A stretch of 64,000 nt of DNA from Buttiauxella massiliensis (GTDB lineage: Bacteria > Pseudomonadota > Gammaproteobacteria > Enterobacterales > Enterobacteriaceae): NCBI RefSeq assembly GCF_902500225.1, contig NZ_LR722653.1, positions 288,962 through 352,961 on the forward strand, given 5' to 3'. The notes below the pieces were generated by a model that saw only the letters and a program-made list of their open reading frames with translations, made no database searches and was not told where the DNA came from. Both the position numbers and the translations under genes were made by a program. The first letter of the stretch is position 1, and each line of letters opens with the position of its first letter. This document shows positions 1 to 10,196 of this stretch, one piece after another.

Positions 1-1281
1 GATCTCAGGCTGCGTTAACAACCAACGCCCGATAATAACTTTCTGTTGGTTACCACCAGATAGCGAACCAATAGAAGTACGGTGACCAGGTGTTTTTACA
101 CGCATTGAGTCAATTACCCATTGGGTATCACTTTTCATGCGTGAATTATCTAATAAGCCAACTTTGTTTTTATAATTGCGAATATTAGAAATCAGCGAGT
201 TAAAACCAATATCCAGATAGGCGTAAATCCCTGTTGAGCGACGCTCTTCGGTGACTAACGCAAAGCCATGGTTAATCGCTTCATTGGCCGAATGGTTATT
301 AATTTTTTTACCGTGCAGATTAATGGTTCCGGCAGATTTTTCGCGGATACCAAATAACGTTTCAACGATATCAGTACGCTTCGCACCGACCAGACCGGCA
401 ATACCGAGGATTTCCCCTTTATGTAAATCGAAGGAGACATCACGAATTGAAGGCTGACGCAACGAAGTCAAATTACGCACTTCCAAAATCACGTCACCCG
501 GCACGTTCTCTTTTGTCGGGAAGCGTTGGTTCAGAGAGCGTCCTACCATCATGGAGATGATTTTATCCATGTCCAGCCCTTCTAATGGCTGGGTGGCAAT
601 CCATTGTCCGTCACGTAAGATGGTTATCTCATCACACAGCTGGAAGATCTCTTCCATTTTGTGAGAAATATAAACAATGCCGCAACCACGCTCTTTTAAT
701 TTACGAATGATTTTGAAAAGGTGGTTAACTTCCTTTTCTGTCAATGAGGATGTTGGCTCATCCATAATGACAATTTTGGCATTGTAAGAGAACGCTTTAG
801 CGATTTCGATCATCTGCATTTGTGATACCGATAAAGTGCCCACGCGTGCTTTAGGGTCAATATCAATATCTAGCTCATCAAAGATATGTTTGGTATCACG
901 GTACATTTTGTCTTGATCGACAAACATACCTTTGGTTGGGTAACGCCCCAGCCACATGTTATCCATAACAGTACGTTGTAATACCAGGTTTAACTCCTGA
1001 TGTACCATCGAGATACCGTTTTCCAGCGCTTCTTTAGTGCTGGAAAAATTTACTTCTTGCCCCTGAAATAGAATGCTGCCGGAATCTTTGCTGTAGATCC
1101 CAAAAAGACATTTTAATAACGTTGATTTACCAGCCCCGTTTTCACCCATTAATGCGTGAATAGAATGAGGACGGACTTTTAAATTAACATTATCCAGTGC
1201 CTTAACGCCGGGGAATGATTTATTAATGTTGGTCATTTCCAACAAATATTCCGACGACTGATTTGTAATATTGTCGACCAT
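1..1281 (-). CDS. mglA: MglA, galactose/methyl-galactoside ABC transporter ATPase (partial)
   Basis: This is the cytoplasmic ATP-hydrolysing subunit that drives MglBC uptake of galactose and methyl-galactosides. The first 427 codons are visible and the C-terminus runs off the left edge (the E. coli protein is about 506 aa). The Walker A motif GENGAGKST lies near residues 46-54, with an LSVSQMQ signature and [11 protein letters not shown]alker B after it. A second ABC half follows, and its LSGGNQQK signature is close to the edge. It lies downstream of mglB in the same direction with an intercistronic hairpin, as in the E. coli mglBAC operon. mglC would lie beyond the window. Confidence 0.97.
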   Translation of the reverse strand, partial: MVDNITNQSSEYLLEMTNINKSFPGVKALDNVNLKVRPHSIHALMGENGAGKSTLLKCLFGIYSKDSGSILFQGQEVNFSSTKEALENGISMVHQELNLVLQRTVMDNMWLGRYPTKGMFVDQDKMYRDTKHIFDELDIDIDPKARVGTLSVSQMQMIEIAKAFSYNAKIVIMDEPTSSLTEKEVNHLFKIIRKLKERGCGIVYISHKMEEIFQLCDEITILRDGQWIATQPLEGLDMDKIISMMVGRSLNQRFPTKENVPGDVILEVRNLTSLRQPSIRDVSFDLHKGEILGIAGLVGAKRTDIVETLFGIREKSAGTINLHGKKINNHSANEAINHGFALVTEERRSTGIYAYLDIGFNSLISNIRNYKNKVGLLDNSRMKSDTQWVIDSMRVKTPGHRTSIGSLSGGNQQKVIIGRWLLTQPEI

Positions 1282-1320
1282 AATTACGGTTCCAATAGTG
1301 TCACTGAGCGTAAGTTTTGA

Positions 1321-1344
1321 ACCGGGCGTATAAATACGCCCGGT
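1321..1344. repeat. mglB-mglA intercistronic stem-loop
   Basis: A perfect 10-bp inverted repeat (ACCGGGCGTA / TACGCCCGGT) with a 4-nt TAAA loop sits between the mglB stop and the mglA start. There is no strong U-tract. It is likely an mRNA-stabilising or attenuating hairpin, which would help the binding protein be made in excess over the ATPase. Confidence 0.75.
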
Positions 1345-1362
1345 ATAAACCAACTACATTAC

Positions 1363-2361
1363 TTATTTACCAGTAAATTCAGCCAGATTGCTCTGATCAA
1401 CACCTACATAAGGGATACGAACGATTTTGTCTTCGATTTTCCACTTAGTGCCATCAGCGGCAGGCTTACCAGCGGCCAGGTTTTTAGCCAGGTCGAAGGT
1501 TGCTTTTGCCTGGTTATTAGCATCGTTCAGAACGGTACCGGCCATTGCGCCTGATTTAACCAGTGCCAGCGCTTCTGGCAGGGCATCCACACCAAATACT
1601 GGAATAGAAGATTTGTTGTGCGCTTTCAGTGCTTCAACTGCACCCATTGCCATCGCATCGTTGTTGGCAATAACCACTTCGATTTTGTTAGCGTTCGGGC
1701 CAGACATCCATGCGTCCATCTTATCTTTCGCCTGAGCGGTGTCCCACATTGCAGTATCTAACTGCAGCTGTTGGGTTTTCAGACCTTTATTGTTCAACTC
1801 TTTGATAACGTAGGTCGTACGCGCTTCAGCATCCGGGTGACCTGGTTCGCCTTTCAGCAGTACGAACTGTACCTGACCATCTTTGTTAAGATCCCACGCC
1901 GGGTTAGCCGCCCAGTGTTTTGCAATCAGGTCGCCCTGAATGATGCCTGATTCTTTAGAGTCAGTACCGACGTAGTAAGCTTTGTCGTAGCTATCCAGCG
2001 CTTTGCGAGAAGGTTCTTTGTTGTAGAACACGATTGGAATGTTCTGGCCGCGCGCTTTTTCGATAACGGTGCCAGCAGCAGCCGGGTCAACCAGGTTGAT
2101 TGCCAGTGCTTTCACGCCTTTTGCCAACAGTACGTCAATCTGATCGTTCTGCTTGGACTGGTCATTCTGTGAGTCGTTCATCAGCAGTTCTACGTCTGGC
2201 GAAGCTTTTGCGTCTTTCTCAATCGCTTTGCGAACCACTGACATAAAGTTATCGTCGTATTTGTAAATGGTCACGCCAATACGGGTATCAGCTGCATGAG
2301 CGGCTGCACCAAACAACATGCAAGACATAACGGCGGACAGGGTCAAAACCTTCTTATTCAT
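1363..2361 (-). CDS. mglB: MglB, periplasmic D-galactose/glucose-binding protein
   Basis: This is the periplasmic receptor that delivers galactose and glucose to the MglAC transporter and to the Trg chemoreceptor. The 332 residues match the E. coli length. The N-terminus is a clear signal peptide with predicted cleavage after AAAHA, giving a mature start ADTRIGV. The body is a periplasmic-binding type 1 fold with a [21 protein letters not shown] hinge strand. It is the first gene of the mgl operon; a CRP site and a Gal-type operator lie 250-280 bp upstream of the start. Confidence 0.98.
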   Translation of the reverse strand: MNKKVLTLSAVMSCMLFGAAAHAADTRIGVTIYKYDDNFMSVVRKAIEKDAKASPDVELLMNDSQNDQSKQNDQIDVLLAKGVKALAINLVDPAAAGTVIEKARGQNIPIVFYNKEPSRKALDSYDKAYYVGTDSKESGIIQGDLIAKHWAANPAWDLNKDGQVQFVLLKGEPGHPDAEARTTYVIKELNNKGLKTQQLQLDTAMWDTAQAKDKMDAWMSGPNANKIEVVIANNDAMAMGAVEALKAHNKSSIPVFGVDALPEALALVKSGAMAGTVLNDANNQAKATFDLAKNLAAGKPAADGTKWKIEDKIVRIPYVGVDQSNLAEFTGK

Positions 2362-2607
2362 GGTATCTCCGGTTTTTTTGCAGGGTAGTTCTTAGGGGTA
2401 TTCAGGCAGGCAGCGTTGTTACAAAAACGTTACTGAATGCCGAAAATTTTTCTGTTCTAAAAAACTCTTCCGTGTTCAATAACATTCCATAACAGCTTTT
2501 ATTGGTAGTTTTTTGCCGAATACCTATAAGTAAACTGATTAGTCACCGTTACATATAGTTTCAGCTGATAAGACGCTGACATCATAGTCATCGCATTGTT
2601 AATTAAC

Positions 2608-2623
2608 TGTGAATTTACTCACA
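2608..2623. promoter_or_regulatory. CRP site of the mgl promoter
   Basis: TGTGA-N6-TCACA matches both half-sites of the cAMP-CRP consensus perfectly. It lies between galS and mglB, adjacent to a GalR/GalS-type operator. This is the catabolite-activated mgl promoter arrangement known from E. coli. Confidence 0.85.
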
Positions 2624-2625
2624 AA

Positions 2626-2641
2626 TTGAAACCGGTTACAT
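2626..2641. promoter_or_regulatory. GalR/GalS operator of mgl
   Basis: TTGAAACCGGTTACAT fits the gal operator pattern (GTGKAANCGNTTNCAC) around the central CG. It abuts the CRP site, so GalS or GalR binding here would repress mglBA. Confidence 0.8.
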
Positions 2642-2653
2642 AAAAGACTTTTT

Positions 2654-3676
2654 TCAGAGAGTGATCGGTGCCGCAATTTGCCGTGGAGCAACAGAATGGC
2701 GACGAACTAAAGTCGGCATAAAACAGTGTGTTGCACCATTATCGAGCGTTCCTGCCGCCCCTTGTAACGCCAGTTCGGTCGCCAGGCGTGCCATTGAAAC
2801 AATGGGGTAACGCACCGTTGTGAGTTGTGGATCGGTGTAACGCGCGATCGGAATATCATCAAATCCAATCACTGAGACATGATGTGGCACGACAATGCCA
2901 TTGTCTTTCAAAGCAGTTAACGCACCTGCTGCCATGCTGTCGTTATAGGCAAATACCGCACTGAGTTGCAGATTGCGGCCTAACAACTCGACCATTGCCG
3001 CTTCACCACCCTGCATATCGGGTGAACCCACGCCCACCCAGCTTTCGGGCGGTACAATCCCTTGTTCACTCATGCCACGCAGCCATCCTTCCCGGCGCTG
3101 CGCGTTGTCTTCAATTGCATGGCTCGATGCCAGATATCCGATGCGCTGATGACCTTGATTAAACAGCATTCTGGTCGCCATCAAAGCGCCACTGACATTA
3201 TCAAGTCCGACACATCGATGCTCGTACCCGGGCACAATACGGTTAACCAGCACCATGCCAGGAATGTGATCGAGGAACTCGGCCAACTCTTTATCACAGA
3301 GTGCTTTAGCATGAACAATCAATGCGTTACAGCGCTGACGAATCAATACCTCAATGGCATGACGCTCTTTTTCTTCCTGATGGTAGCTGTTGCCAATGAG
3401 CACATATTTGTTGTGCTCTTGCGCCACAACATCCACCGCTTTGACCAATGCGCCAAAAAATGGATCGGACACATCCATCACCACTACACCAATTGTATCG
3501 CTGACCTGCGTTGCCAGAGCCTGGGCGTTAGCATTCGGGCGATAGCCCAATTGCGCCACCGCCTGCATCACACTTTCACGGGTATCAGCGCTAACCAGCG
3601 CGCTGTTATTGAGTACACGGGATACGGTCGCCACGGAGACGCCGGCGATTCGGGCAACGTCACGAATGGTGATCAT
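2654..3676 (-). CDS. galS: GalS, mgl/gal isorepressor (LacI family)
   Basis: This is the galactose-responsive repressor of mgl and of its own gene. The N-terminal LacI-type helix-turn-helix reads [20 protein letters not shown], followed by the hinge and a periplasmic-binding-like effector domain with FGFDDIP-type motifs near residue 270. I chose the ATG at 3676 because GalS proteins start MITIRDVA; an in-frame GTG three codons upstream (3685) is the alternative. It is monocistronic and lies upstream of mglB in the same direction. A Gal operator and a CRP-like site precede it, consistent with autoregulation. Confidence 0.95.
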   Translation of the reverse strand: MITIRDVARIAGVSVATVSRVLNNSALVSADTRESVMQAVAQLGYRPNANAQALATQVSDTIGVVVMDVSDPFFGALVKAVDVVAQEHNKYVLIGNSYHQEEKERHAIEVLIRQRCNALIVHAKALCDKELAEFLDHIPGMVLVNRIVPGYEHRCVGLDNVSGALMATRMLFNQGHQRIGYLASSHAIEDNAQRREGWLRGMSEQGIVPPESWVGVGSPDMQGGEAAMVELLGRNLQLSAVFAYNDSMAAGALTALKDNGIVVPHHVSVIGFDDIPIARYTDPQLTTVRYPIVSMARLATELALQGAAGTLDNGATHCFMPTLVRRHSVAPRQIAAPITL

Positions 3677-3786
3677 ATTTATCACCAGGCGAAGGAGGAA
3701 TTAGTCTCATGAATGCACCCTGTATATGGCAAGGTGGCTATTCTGGCAGCGACTTGGGAATGACTACGTGAGGATGATCACACCAA

Positions 3787-3801
3787 TGAAAACGGTTACA
3801 T
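3787..3801. promoter_or_regulatory. GalR/GalS operator upstream of galS
   Basis: TGAAAACGGTTACAT has the central CG and the right half-site CGGTTACAT, shared exactly with the mgl operator. It is about 110 bp upstream of the galS start, so it supports autoregulation. Confidence 0.7.
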
Positions 3802-3817
3802 ACATATCGTTAACGTT

Positions 3818-3833
3818 TGTGATGTATATCATT
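3818..3833. promoter_or_regulatory. CRP-like site upstream of galS
   Basis: TGTGA-N6-TCATT has one perfect and one degenerate half-site. It is next to the galS operator and overlaps the very end of yeiB. It probably activates galS under low glucose. Confidence 0.55.
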
Positions 3834-4989
3834 ATCTTGCTGGATGCTTCAGTGATACCCCTGCAGCACGTGCGGTTAGTTGTCTCCAGAGCCACTCAAC
3901 AGGCCCCTGACGGAAGTAACGCAGCCAGAGCATAGAGAATAATATATTGATTGCCCAGACAAAAGGCACAATTCCCAACAGGCTCAGGCGGTCAAACTTC
4001 ATGAACCAGCCCATGCGGAAGAAAAAGGTAGTGCAAATCACTGTTTGCAGTAGATAGTTCGACAATGCCATTCGCCCGACATGCGCTATCGCATTCACCA
4101 GACGCAAGCGCGACAACTGCGGCCAGTAGCCAAATGCGAGTGCTGCATAGCCAATAGTTTGAAACGGTGCACTCAGTTCACGCGGCGCTTGCAGCAAGAA
4201 AGCACACCAGCGATACATCCAGCCAAGATGCCACTGGGCATAAATCGCAGGAATGTTAATTAGCAACCCAACCACAATCAGCCACACGCCAATGCGGCGA
4301 TAATGATGCAGACTAAACTCCCCTCGCAGCCAGCCACTGCGCATTAATGACGCGCCAATCAGCATCATCCCCGCCAGTTGCCAACCGTATTGTGCGCCCA
4401 GAGCTACAAGGTTTGATGAGAGCAAATCGATGCGATTGCTAATGGCCTCCGTCCCGCCGTTAAGCTTCCACCACTGTTCGTACTGCAAATTTGCAGCATC
4501 AGGGATCCACGAGCGGTTCGGTGCATCGCCGGAAATAAAACCTAGCAATAGCAGCACGCCAATACCGGTGAGATACAAGATAACGCCAGTATTAAACAAT
4601 GAACGATTACCCGGTGCATCACGAATCAGACGCCAGCACACCAACCCCACTAAACCGTAGGCCAGCAAAATATCGCCATCCCAAAGGAAAATAGCGTGCA
4701 TAAAACCGAGCAGAACTAATAACGTCAGACGTGACTGAATCCAGCGTTTGCCGCGATGTAACAACATCTGCAAGCCCGCGCCAAATAACAGAGCAAATAA
4801 GGTGAGGAATTTTACCTGAGCAAAGAGATCTAAAATCGCCCACGTCCAGGCATCGTGACCAGTAGCGGAACCGGACCAGGCTGGATTGAGATACGCAGCC
4901 TTCGGCAAACCGAAGGCCACGATATTAAGCAGCAGGATGCCGAGAATAGCGACGCCACGGACAAAATCCAGCGTAACGTTTCTACTCAT
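3832..4989 (-). CDS. yeiB: YeiB, DUF418-family membrane protein
   Basis: This is an inner-membrane protein of unknown function. Its 385 residues match E. coli YeiB. It starts MSRNVTLDFVRGVAILGILLLN, the typical beginning of the DUF418/acyltransferase-3-like fold, and has about 10 hydrophobic spans. The DUF418 C-terminal half contains GRMALSNYLLQT near residue 310 and ends FRQGPVEWLWR. It starts 19 bp downstream of the folE stop, so co-transcription with folE is likely. Confidence 0.93.
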   Translation of the reverse strand: MSRNVTLDFVRGVAILGILLLNIVAFGLPKAAYLNPAWSGSATGHDAWTWAILDLFAQVKFLTLFALLFGAGLQMLLHRGKRWIQSRLTLLVLLGFMHAIFLWDGDILLAYGLVGLVCWRLIRDAPGNRSLFNTGVILYLTGIGVLLLLGFISGDAPNRSWIPDAANLQYEQWWKLNGGTEAISNRIDLLSSNLVALGAQYGWQLAGMMLIGASLMRSGWLRGEFSLHHYRRIGVWLIVVGLLINIPAIYAQWHLGWMYRWCAFLLQAPRELSAPFQTIGYAALAFGYWPQLSRLRLVNAIAHVGRMALSNYLLQTVICTTFFFRMGWFMKFDRLSLLGIVPFVWAINILFSMLWLRYFRQGPVEWLWRQLTARAAGVSLKHPAR

Positions 4990-5008
4990 ACACCCTACCT
5001 AATTAATG

Positions 5009-5674
5009 TTAGTTATGACGCACTGCGCGCAGGAATTCCTGGCGTGTATTTTGGCTGGATTTAAACAATCCACCCAAAGATGTGGTTGTCGTCGCACTAG
5101 TCGCATCCTGCACGCCACGTGCTTTCACACAATAATGGACTGCATCAATAGACACCGCCACATTGTTGGTGCCAAGTAAGGTTTGCAGTGCAATCAGGAT
5201 TTGCTGGGTTAAGCGTTCCTGAACCTGCGGGCGCTGCGCAAAGAACTGCACAATGCGGTTAATTTTCGACAAGCCAATCACGGTATCTTTCGGCAGATAA
5301 GACACTGTCGCTTTACCGTCGATAGTCACGAAATGGTGTTCACAAGTGCTGGTGAGCGTAATGTTGCGCACGGTGACCATCTCATCAACCTTCATCTTAT
5401 TCTCAATGACGGTGATTTTTGGGAAGTTGGCATAATCAAGGCCGGAGAAAATCTCATCGACATACATTTTAGCGATGCGATGTGGGGTTTCCATCAAGCT
5501 ATCGTCGCTGAGATCAAGATTCAGCAACTGCATGATTTCCGTCATATGCCCGGCAATCTCGCGTTTGCGGGTTTCGTTATCGAGCTCACGCAATTGTGGG
5601 CGCAGTGGCGTTTCCAGGCCGCGTGCAACCAATGCTTCGTGAACCAATGCGGCTTCTGGACTTAGTGATGACAT
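5009..5674 (-). CDS. folE: FolE, GTP cyclohydrolase I
   Basis: This cytoplasmic homodecamer converts GTP to 7,8-dihydroneopterin triphosphate, the first step of folate (and queuosine precursor) synthesis. From the ATG at 5674 it is 221 aa and begins [19 protein letters not shown] like E. coli FolE; a GGAG ribosome site lies 9 nt upstream. Zinc-binding and catalytic features include STCEHHF (Cys/His) and HYCVKARG. A longer in-frame start at 5722 would add 16 residues not seen in the family. The next gene downstream is yeiB. Confidence 0.97.
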   Translation of the reverse strand: MSSLSPEAALVHEALVARGLETPLRPQLRELDNETRKREIAGHMTEIMQLLNLDLSDDSLMETPHRIAKMYVDEIFSGLDYANFPKITVIENKMKVDEMVTVRNITLTSTCEHHFVTIDGKATVSYLPKDTVIGLSKINRIVQFFAQRPQVQERLTQQILIALQTLLGTNNVAVSIDAVHYCVKARGVQDATSATTTTSLGGLFKSSQNTRQEFLRAVRHN

Positions 5675-5799
5675 GTTGTTTTCTCCTGCAGGTGTGACTG
5701 ACCTCGGCCCTACATGGGGCAAAGTGTGCGCTCATTGTGCGTGAGCACGGTCGCATAATCCAGTAGTGCGAACGATAATTATTGAAATCGTCAATACCT

Positions 5800-6969
5800 T
5801 TACTCTTTACGCCAGACGAGGCCGCCGCCAATCAATAATGCTACGCCGGCTACGTATAACGCAGGCTCAAGTTGCCCGGTAAGCGAAGTCGATAATGCTG
5901 ACAGCATCGGCCCCACCAGTTGCCCCATGGCATAACCGGTAGTGAGTAATCCTGCCATGTAACGGGTATGCTTTGGCGCCAGTTCGCGTCCATATTGCAA
6001 CGATAATTGCACCGCACATAAGAAGCCACCTCCCACCAGCAACGAACCTAAAACCAGCCCGACCATACCGGGAATCATATCTGAGGCGAATACCCCAAGT
6101 GCTTGCAACCACAAAACCAGCGCCAGGCGTTGATAGCTTTGCAGCTTTTGACGCGCGGCAATGCCGAGCAAAATGCCGCACACTGCCGCTCCGCCAAATA
6201 TCGGCCAGACGAACTGCGCAAACGCGCTACCAGGAAAGCGTGCGCTCGCCATCTGCGATAAAAATGTGGCGGGCAGAATATAACCAAACCCGGCCAGGCT
6301 ATAGCTCCACACCAGGCGTTTGAGTTGTGGCGTTAACACCAGCGGCTCGGGTGCCGTTTCCGGGCGGTGCAACTCCCCTTTGCGTGGCAAATTTCGGGCG
6401 ATTAACAGGATAAACAGCAGCGCCAGAGCGCCATAAACCAGCCAGGCACTGCTTGCTGACAACCCGTAACTGTGGATTGCCACCGCCAACAACCCGCTGA
6501 CAAATATTCCCGCCCCCGGCCCTGCGAACACCGCCGCACTTAACCCTGGCTTGCCTAAATGTGCCAGCTGCTCATTGCTCCAGGCGGCGATTAACACCAT
6601 CGCCCAGCCGCTGGCACAACCAATCAGAAAACGAATTAATGCGTGCCACAGTGCGGAATCTACGGTTGCTGAAAGCAGCGTTAACAGCACCGCCCCCCAG
6701 ACGCCCGCCATTAATCGCAGCTCGACACGCCGGTGCGCCCGCATGGCATCCCACGCGCCAACCAGATAGCCGAGGTAATTAATCGCTGCTACCAAACCCG
6801 CGCTGGTTAAGGTAAGTTGCCCTTCTGCTATCATCAACGGGACCTGCGGCGTAAACGCAAAACGGCCAATGCCCATTGCAACCACCAACACCAGAAACCC
6901 AGTCAACGCGATACGTGCCGCCACTATCACCCCAAATGTTGCGATTTCGTTGCCAGCATGATGCCGCAT
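5800..6969 (-). CDS. yjiJ: YjiJ-type MFS transporter
   Basis: This is a major facilitator protein of the YbfB/YjiJ family; the substrate is unknown. The 389 residues hold about 12 hydrophobic spans. Family-typical stretches are MGIGRFAFTPQVPLMI in the first span and NYLGYLVGAWDAMRAH in the first cytoplasmic loop. It has no E. coli counterpart at this position: folE and yeiG are direct neighbours there, while yjiJ lies elsewhere in E. coli. It reads in the folE direction, 125 bp upstream of folE. The start has only a weak ribosome site, so the exact N-terminus is uncertain. Confidence 0.85.
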   Translation of the reverse strand: MRHHAGNEIATFGVIVAARIALTGFLVLVVAMGIGRFAFTPQVPLMIAEGQLTLTSAGLVAAINYLGYLVGAWDAMRAHRRVELRLMAGVWGAVLLTLLSATVDSALWHALIRFLIGCASGWAMVLIAAWSNEQLAHLGKPGLSAAVFAGPGAGIFVSGLLAVAIHSYGLSASSAWLVYGALALLFILLIARNLPRKGELHRPETAPEPLVLTPQLKRLVWSYSLAGFGYILPATFLSQMASARFPGSAFAQFVWPIFGGAAVCGILLGIAARQKLQSYQRLALVLWLQALGVFASDMIPGMVGLVLGSLLVGGGFLCAVQLSLQYGRELAPKHTRYMAGLLTTGYAMGQLVGPMLSALSTSLTGQLEPALYVAGVALLIGGGLVWRKE

Positions 6970-7031
6970 GGCTAGACTGGGGTGAAGTGAAAGTTATTCA
7001 TTGATATTGAATATATTTGAGGAACCTCTGG

Positions 7032-7862
7032 ATGGAACTGCTTGAAGAACACCGATGCTTTGAAGGCTGGCAGCAGCGCTGGCGCCATGATTCCGCGGTA
7101 CTGAAATGCCCAATGACGTTCAGTATTTTTCTGCCAACGCCACGTACGACTCCCCCACCGGTGCTCTATTGGCTCTCCGGTTTGACCTGTAATGACGAAA
7201 ACTTCACCACCAAAGCGGGCGCGCAACGAGTCGCTTCTGAGCTGGGAATTGTTTTGGTCATGCCTGACACCAGCCCGCGTGGCGAAAATGTGCCTAATAA
7301 TGAAAGTTACGATCTCGGCCAGGGTGCAAGTTTTTACCTGAACGCCACCGAACAGCCGTGGGCCGACCATTTCCGTATGTACGACTACATTAATGATGAG
7401 TTGCCAGCGTTGATTGCTGATAACTTCAGCATCAGTGAGAAAGCCTCTATTTTCGGGCACTCTATGGGCGGCCACGGTGCGCTTAGCATCGCGTTGAAAA
7501 ACCCGGGCCGTTACTGCTCTGTTTCTGCTTTTGCGCCGATTGTGAACCCAACCCGCGTGCCGTGGGGGCAAAAAGCCTTTAATGCTTATTTAGGTGCTGA
7601 CGAAGGGAAATGGCGCGAGTGGGATAGCTGCTGGTTGCTGATGCAGGCCGATACTACCCATGCTATTCCTGTGCTTATCGATCAAGGTGATGCCGATCAG
7701 TTCCTAGCAGACCAGCTACAACCGGCACAATTCGCTGAGGTTGCCCGGCAAAAAAGCTGGCCGCTGACCCTGCGCGTGCAGCCGGGTTACGACCATAGCT
7801 ATTACTTTATTGCTTCGTTTATAGAAGACCACCTGCGTTTTCATGCGGAGCATTTGGCGTAA
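7032..7862 (+). CDS. yeiG: YeiG, S-formylglutathione hydrolase
   Basis: It hydrolyses S-formylglutathione to formate and glutathione in formaldehyde detoxification. It is an esterase-D-type alpha/beta hydrolase of 276 aa with nucleophile motif GHSMGG, an Asp in IDQGDADQF, and the catalytic His in GYDHSYYF. I chose the ATG at 7032 ([13 protein letters not shown]), which has a GAGG ribosome site 9 nt upstream and matches E. coli; a TTG at 7017 is less likely. It is divergent from yjiJ. Confidence 0.95.
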   Translation: MELLEEHRCFEGWQQRWRHDSAVLKCPMTFSIFLPTPRTTPPPVLYWLSGLTCNDENFTTKAGAQRVASELGIVLVMPDTSPRGENVPNNESYDLGQGASFYLNATEQPWADHFRMYDYINDELPALIADNFSISEKASIFGHSMGGHGALSIALKNPGRYCSVSAFAPIVNPTRVPWGQKAFNAYLGADEGKWREWDSCWLLMQADTTHAIPVLIDQGDADQFLADQLQPAQFAEVARQKSWPLTLRVQPGYDHSYYFIASFIEDHLRFHAEHLA

Positions 7863-7866
7863 TTCA

Positions 7867-7951
7867 TTGCCCTCACCCCGGCCCTCTCCCCCAGTAGAGG
7901 GAGAAAGCCGGATGTCCCCTCTCCCGTGGGAGAGGGCTAGGGTGAGGGCAA
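7867..7951. repeat. Long imperfect inverted repeat between yeiG and cirA
   Basis: Arms of 24 bp (7867-7890 and 7928-7951; TTGCCCTCACCCC... against ...GGGTGAGGGCAA) pair with two mismatches. Smaller GC-rich hairpins of the GGGAGAGGG type lie between them. It occupies almost the whole gap between two convergent genes. It resembles a dispersed CCCTCACCC/CCCTCTCCC intergenic repeat seen in many enterics, and it could also serve as a bidirectional terminator. Confidence 0.75.
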
Positions 7952-7968
7952 AAGGGCAAAAGCTCAAA

Positions 7969-9939
7969 TCAGAACGTGTAATCCACCGCCATAAAGTAAC
8001 GACGGCCATCTTCGTTGTAACTGTAATCGTCACGACTCAGATCTTTATCACCCAGGTTCATGACGCCCGCACGAAGTTTGATAGCTTTTGTCGCTTTCCA
8101 TGCCGCTCCCGTGTTCCACACTACATAACCGCCAGGCGTTGGCGAGCCATCGGTTGTTGCGCGTTGCTCACCGGTGTAGTTTGCGGAAACATAGAATGAC
8201 CAATCATCCAATGGCGCCCAATCCACCGTACCGTTCGCGGTATGGAATGGTAGTGAGGCTAATGGTTTGTTGCCGCCACCGCTCAAATCTCGGCCATCGT
8301 TATAGGTGTAGTTCAGAGTGAGTTTCCACTGCTCGCTGAACGGCACTTTCAACTCAGTTTCAACACCACGAATACGCGCTTTGTTGACGTTGTAGTATTT
8401 GAAGATAGGGCGGCCCGCGCTGTCAAAACCAACAAAGTTTGGATATGACGGTGCCTGGCTGATACTCGAAGTACGATTGATATCAATCATATCGTCGAGG
8501 TTGTTCTGGAAGGTAGTGATGCTGCCTGAAACCCCGTCCAGCAACCCTTCATCACCCGCGTAGTACAAACCTAACTCGAAGCTTTCGCTGGTTTCAGGTT
8601 TCAGATCTGGGCTGCCGACAATCTTACAAGAGCCGCGACAAGAGTTGCTGGTCCAGTCCGGGCTAAGTTGCAGTAACGATGGCGCTTTAAATGCCGTCGC
8701 CCAGCCACCTTTCATGGTGATGGTATCTGTCGCGCTGTACACGAGGTATGCGCGTGGGCTCCAGTGGTCGCCGTAGGTTTCGTGGTCGTCCATACGCACG
8801 CCGGTAGTCAGCGCCAGCGGTTCAAAAATCCGCCACTCATCTTCTAAGAACAGTGCGTACTGGCTGGCAGACGTTTCGGAACTGTTGCCGCCAGTGAGGT
8901 TTACCGGGTCTGACAGCTTATCGTGTCGCCATTCCCCACCGAAGGTCAGTAACTGGTTAATTTCGCCCAATGGCAGAACCAGTTTGCCGTCCAGGCTGTT
9001 ATTGCGCGAGGTGATTGGCGAGCTATTGCCTGGATTGAGGTTATCAATCTTATCGCCATAAAAACGCAGTTCGGTATTGCCGTAATCCCAACGTCCATTG
9101 TGAGAAATGGAGTAATCCTGGCGCTCCATGCGGTTTTTATTCAGCGAGTCCGAATCACGGTCCTGGCGGTCAAAACCATAACCAAAGCTCATGTCCTGAT
9201 TTTCTGTTGGCGTCAGGGCAAATTCAGCGCTGCCGCTACGGGTTGTAAAACCTTCAATACGCGGCGTTTCACCTGTTGCGCTGGTGCTGGAAGCCTCTTG
9301 TTTATCTTTCTCACGCTTGCCGAGGTTGCCGTAAACTTTCACCCCAAGCAAGTCGTCGATAATGGGGCCACTGGCAAAGAAATTGCTGTTATAGGAATCA
9401 CCGCGATCGCGTTTTTCCTGAATGGTGGTATCCGCCGTTACGGTGCCATGCCAGGCTTTGCCAACTTTGCGCGTAATAATATTCACCACACCACCCAACG
9501 CATCCGAACCGTAGAGCGAAGACATAGGCCCGCGCACCACTTCGATACGCTCGATGGCATCAACCGGAATCCAGTTAAGGTCAAAATCATTGTGGCGGAA
9601 TACCGCATTGCGCGAGTTCACCCGCTTGCCATCCACCAGAATCAGCGTGTAGCTGCTACTCAGGCCACGAATACTGACGCCCTGGCGGTTATCCCCTTCA
9701 TTGGTGAGCTGCACACCAGGAACTTCCTGCAACACATCTTTCAGGTTCTGGATCGGTTTCTTTTTCAGATCTTCTTGAGTGATAACGCTAATACTGGCAG
9801 GGGCATCTTTGAGATTTTGCTCGGTAGCAGAAGCAGTAACAACCATAGTGTCTTCACGTTCTTCGGCAAAAACCGGAAACGCAGCACTGATTATCGACGC
9901 ACAAAGTCCTCCCCGGACGATGGGATTCAACCTTAACAT
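7969..9939 (-). CDS. cirA: CirA, TonB-dependent catecholate siderophore/colicin I receptor
   Basis: This outer-membrane beta-barrel takes up ferric catecholates such as dihydroxybenzoylserine and serves as the colicin Ia/Ib receptor in E. coli. From the ATG at 9939 there is a signal peptide ending near FPVFA, then a TonB box DTMVVTA, a plug domain ([30 protein letters not shown]) and a barrel ending in the aromatic terminus [10 protein letters not shown] prefer this start over 9951 because GGAG/AAGGA lies directly upstream and E. coli CirA begins similarly. A Fur-box-like site lies about 150 bp upstream. Confidence 0.96.
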   Translation of the reverse strand: MLRLNPIVRGGLCASIISAAFPVFAEEREDTMVVTASATEQNLKDAPASISVITQEDLKKKPIQNLKDVLQEVPGVQLTNEGDNRQGVSIRGLSSSYTLILVDGKRVNSRNAVFRHNDFDLNWIPVDAIERIEVVRGPMSSLYGSDALGGVVNIITRKVGKAWHGTVTADTTIQEKRDRGDSYNSNFFASGPIIDDLLGVKVYGNLGKREKDKQEASSTSATGETPRIEGFTTRSGSAEFALTPTENQDMSFGYGFDRQDRDSDSLNKNRMERQDYSISHNGRWDYGNTELRFYGDKIDNLNPGNSSPITSRNNSLDGKLVLPLGEINQLLTFGGEWRHDKLSDPVNLTGGNSSETSASQYALFLEDEWRIFEPLALTTGVRMDDHETYGDHWSPRAYLVYSATDTITMKGGWATAFKAPSLLQLSPDWTSNSCRGSCKIVGSPDLKPETSESFELGLYYAGDEGLLDGVSGSITTFQNNLDDMIDINRTSSISQAPSYPNFVGFDSAGRPIFKYYNVNKARIRGVETELKVPFSEQWKLTLNYTYNDGRDLSGGGNKPLASLPFHTANGTVDWAPLDDWSFYVSANYTGEQRATTDGSPTPGGYVVWNTGAAWKATKAIKLRAGVMNLGDKDLSRDDYSYNEDGRRYFMAVDYTF

Positions 9940-10085
9940 TCCTTTCTCCATGAGGTGAATGGCAAACTAAACGATGGATTGCGCTCACATTCCTTAATGC
10001 GTTGCTGGCTACTTTGGCAAACAACTGCGCGCGGTACTCTCCGACATCCAGCCGAGGTAAAGCGTGGCGATACCATAAATTAAAC

Positions 10086-10104
10086 GAGAATGGTTATCAA
10101 TCAA
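10086..10104. promoter_or_regulatory. Fur-box-like site upstream of cirA
   Basis: GAGAATGGTTATCAATCAA keeps the core of the Fur 19-mer (GATAATGATAATCATTATC), matching mainly at GAnAATGnTTATC. Its place in the cirA upstream region agrees with the known iron repression of cirA. Confidence 0.65.
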
Positions 10105-10163
10105 ATTGTTAAGGTTTGTAATGTATCGAAAGGGGATAATGCGGAGGGCTAATGTGAGAGTGG

Positions 10164-10191
10164 ATAAAAAGGGCGCGATAATCGCGCCCTT
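10164..10191 (-). terminator. Rho-independent terminator of lysP
   Basis: An 11-bp perfect stem (AAGGGCGCGAT / ATCGCGCCCTT) begins a few bases after the lysP stop. Read on the minus strand it is followed by a T-run. Confidence 0.85.
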
Positions 10192-10196
10192 CAGAG

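Noticed and set aside
3062..3712. 216-codon open frame antisense to galS
   Set aside because: It lies fully over the conserved galS gene, has no ribosome site or family features, and looks like a shadow frame.
9100..9936. 278-codon open frame antisense to cirA
   Set aside because: cirA is unambiguous here; the antisense frame has no recognisable domain.
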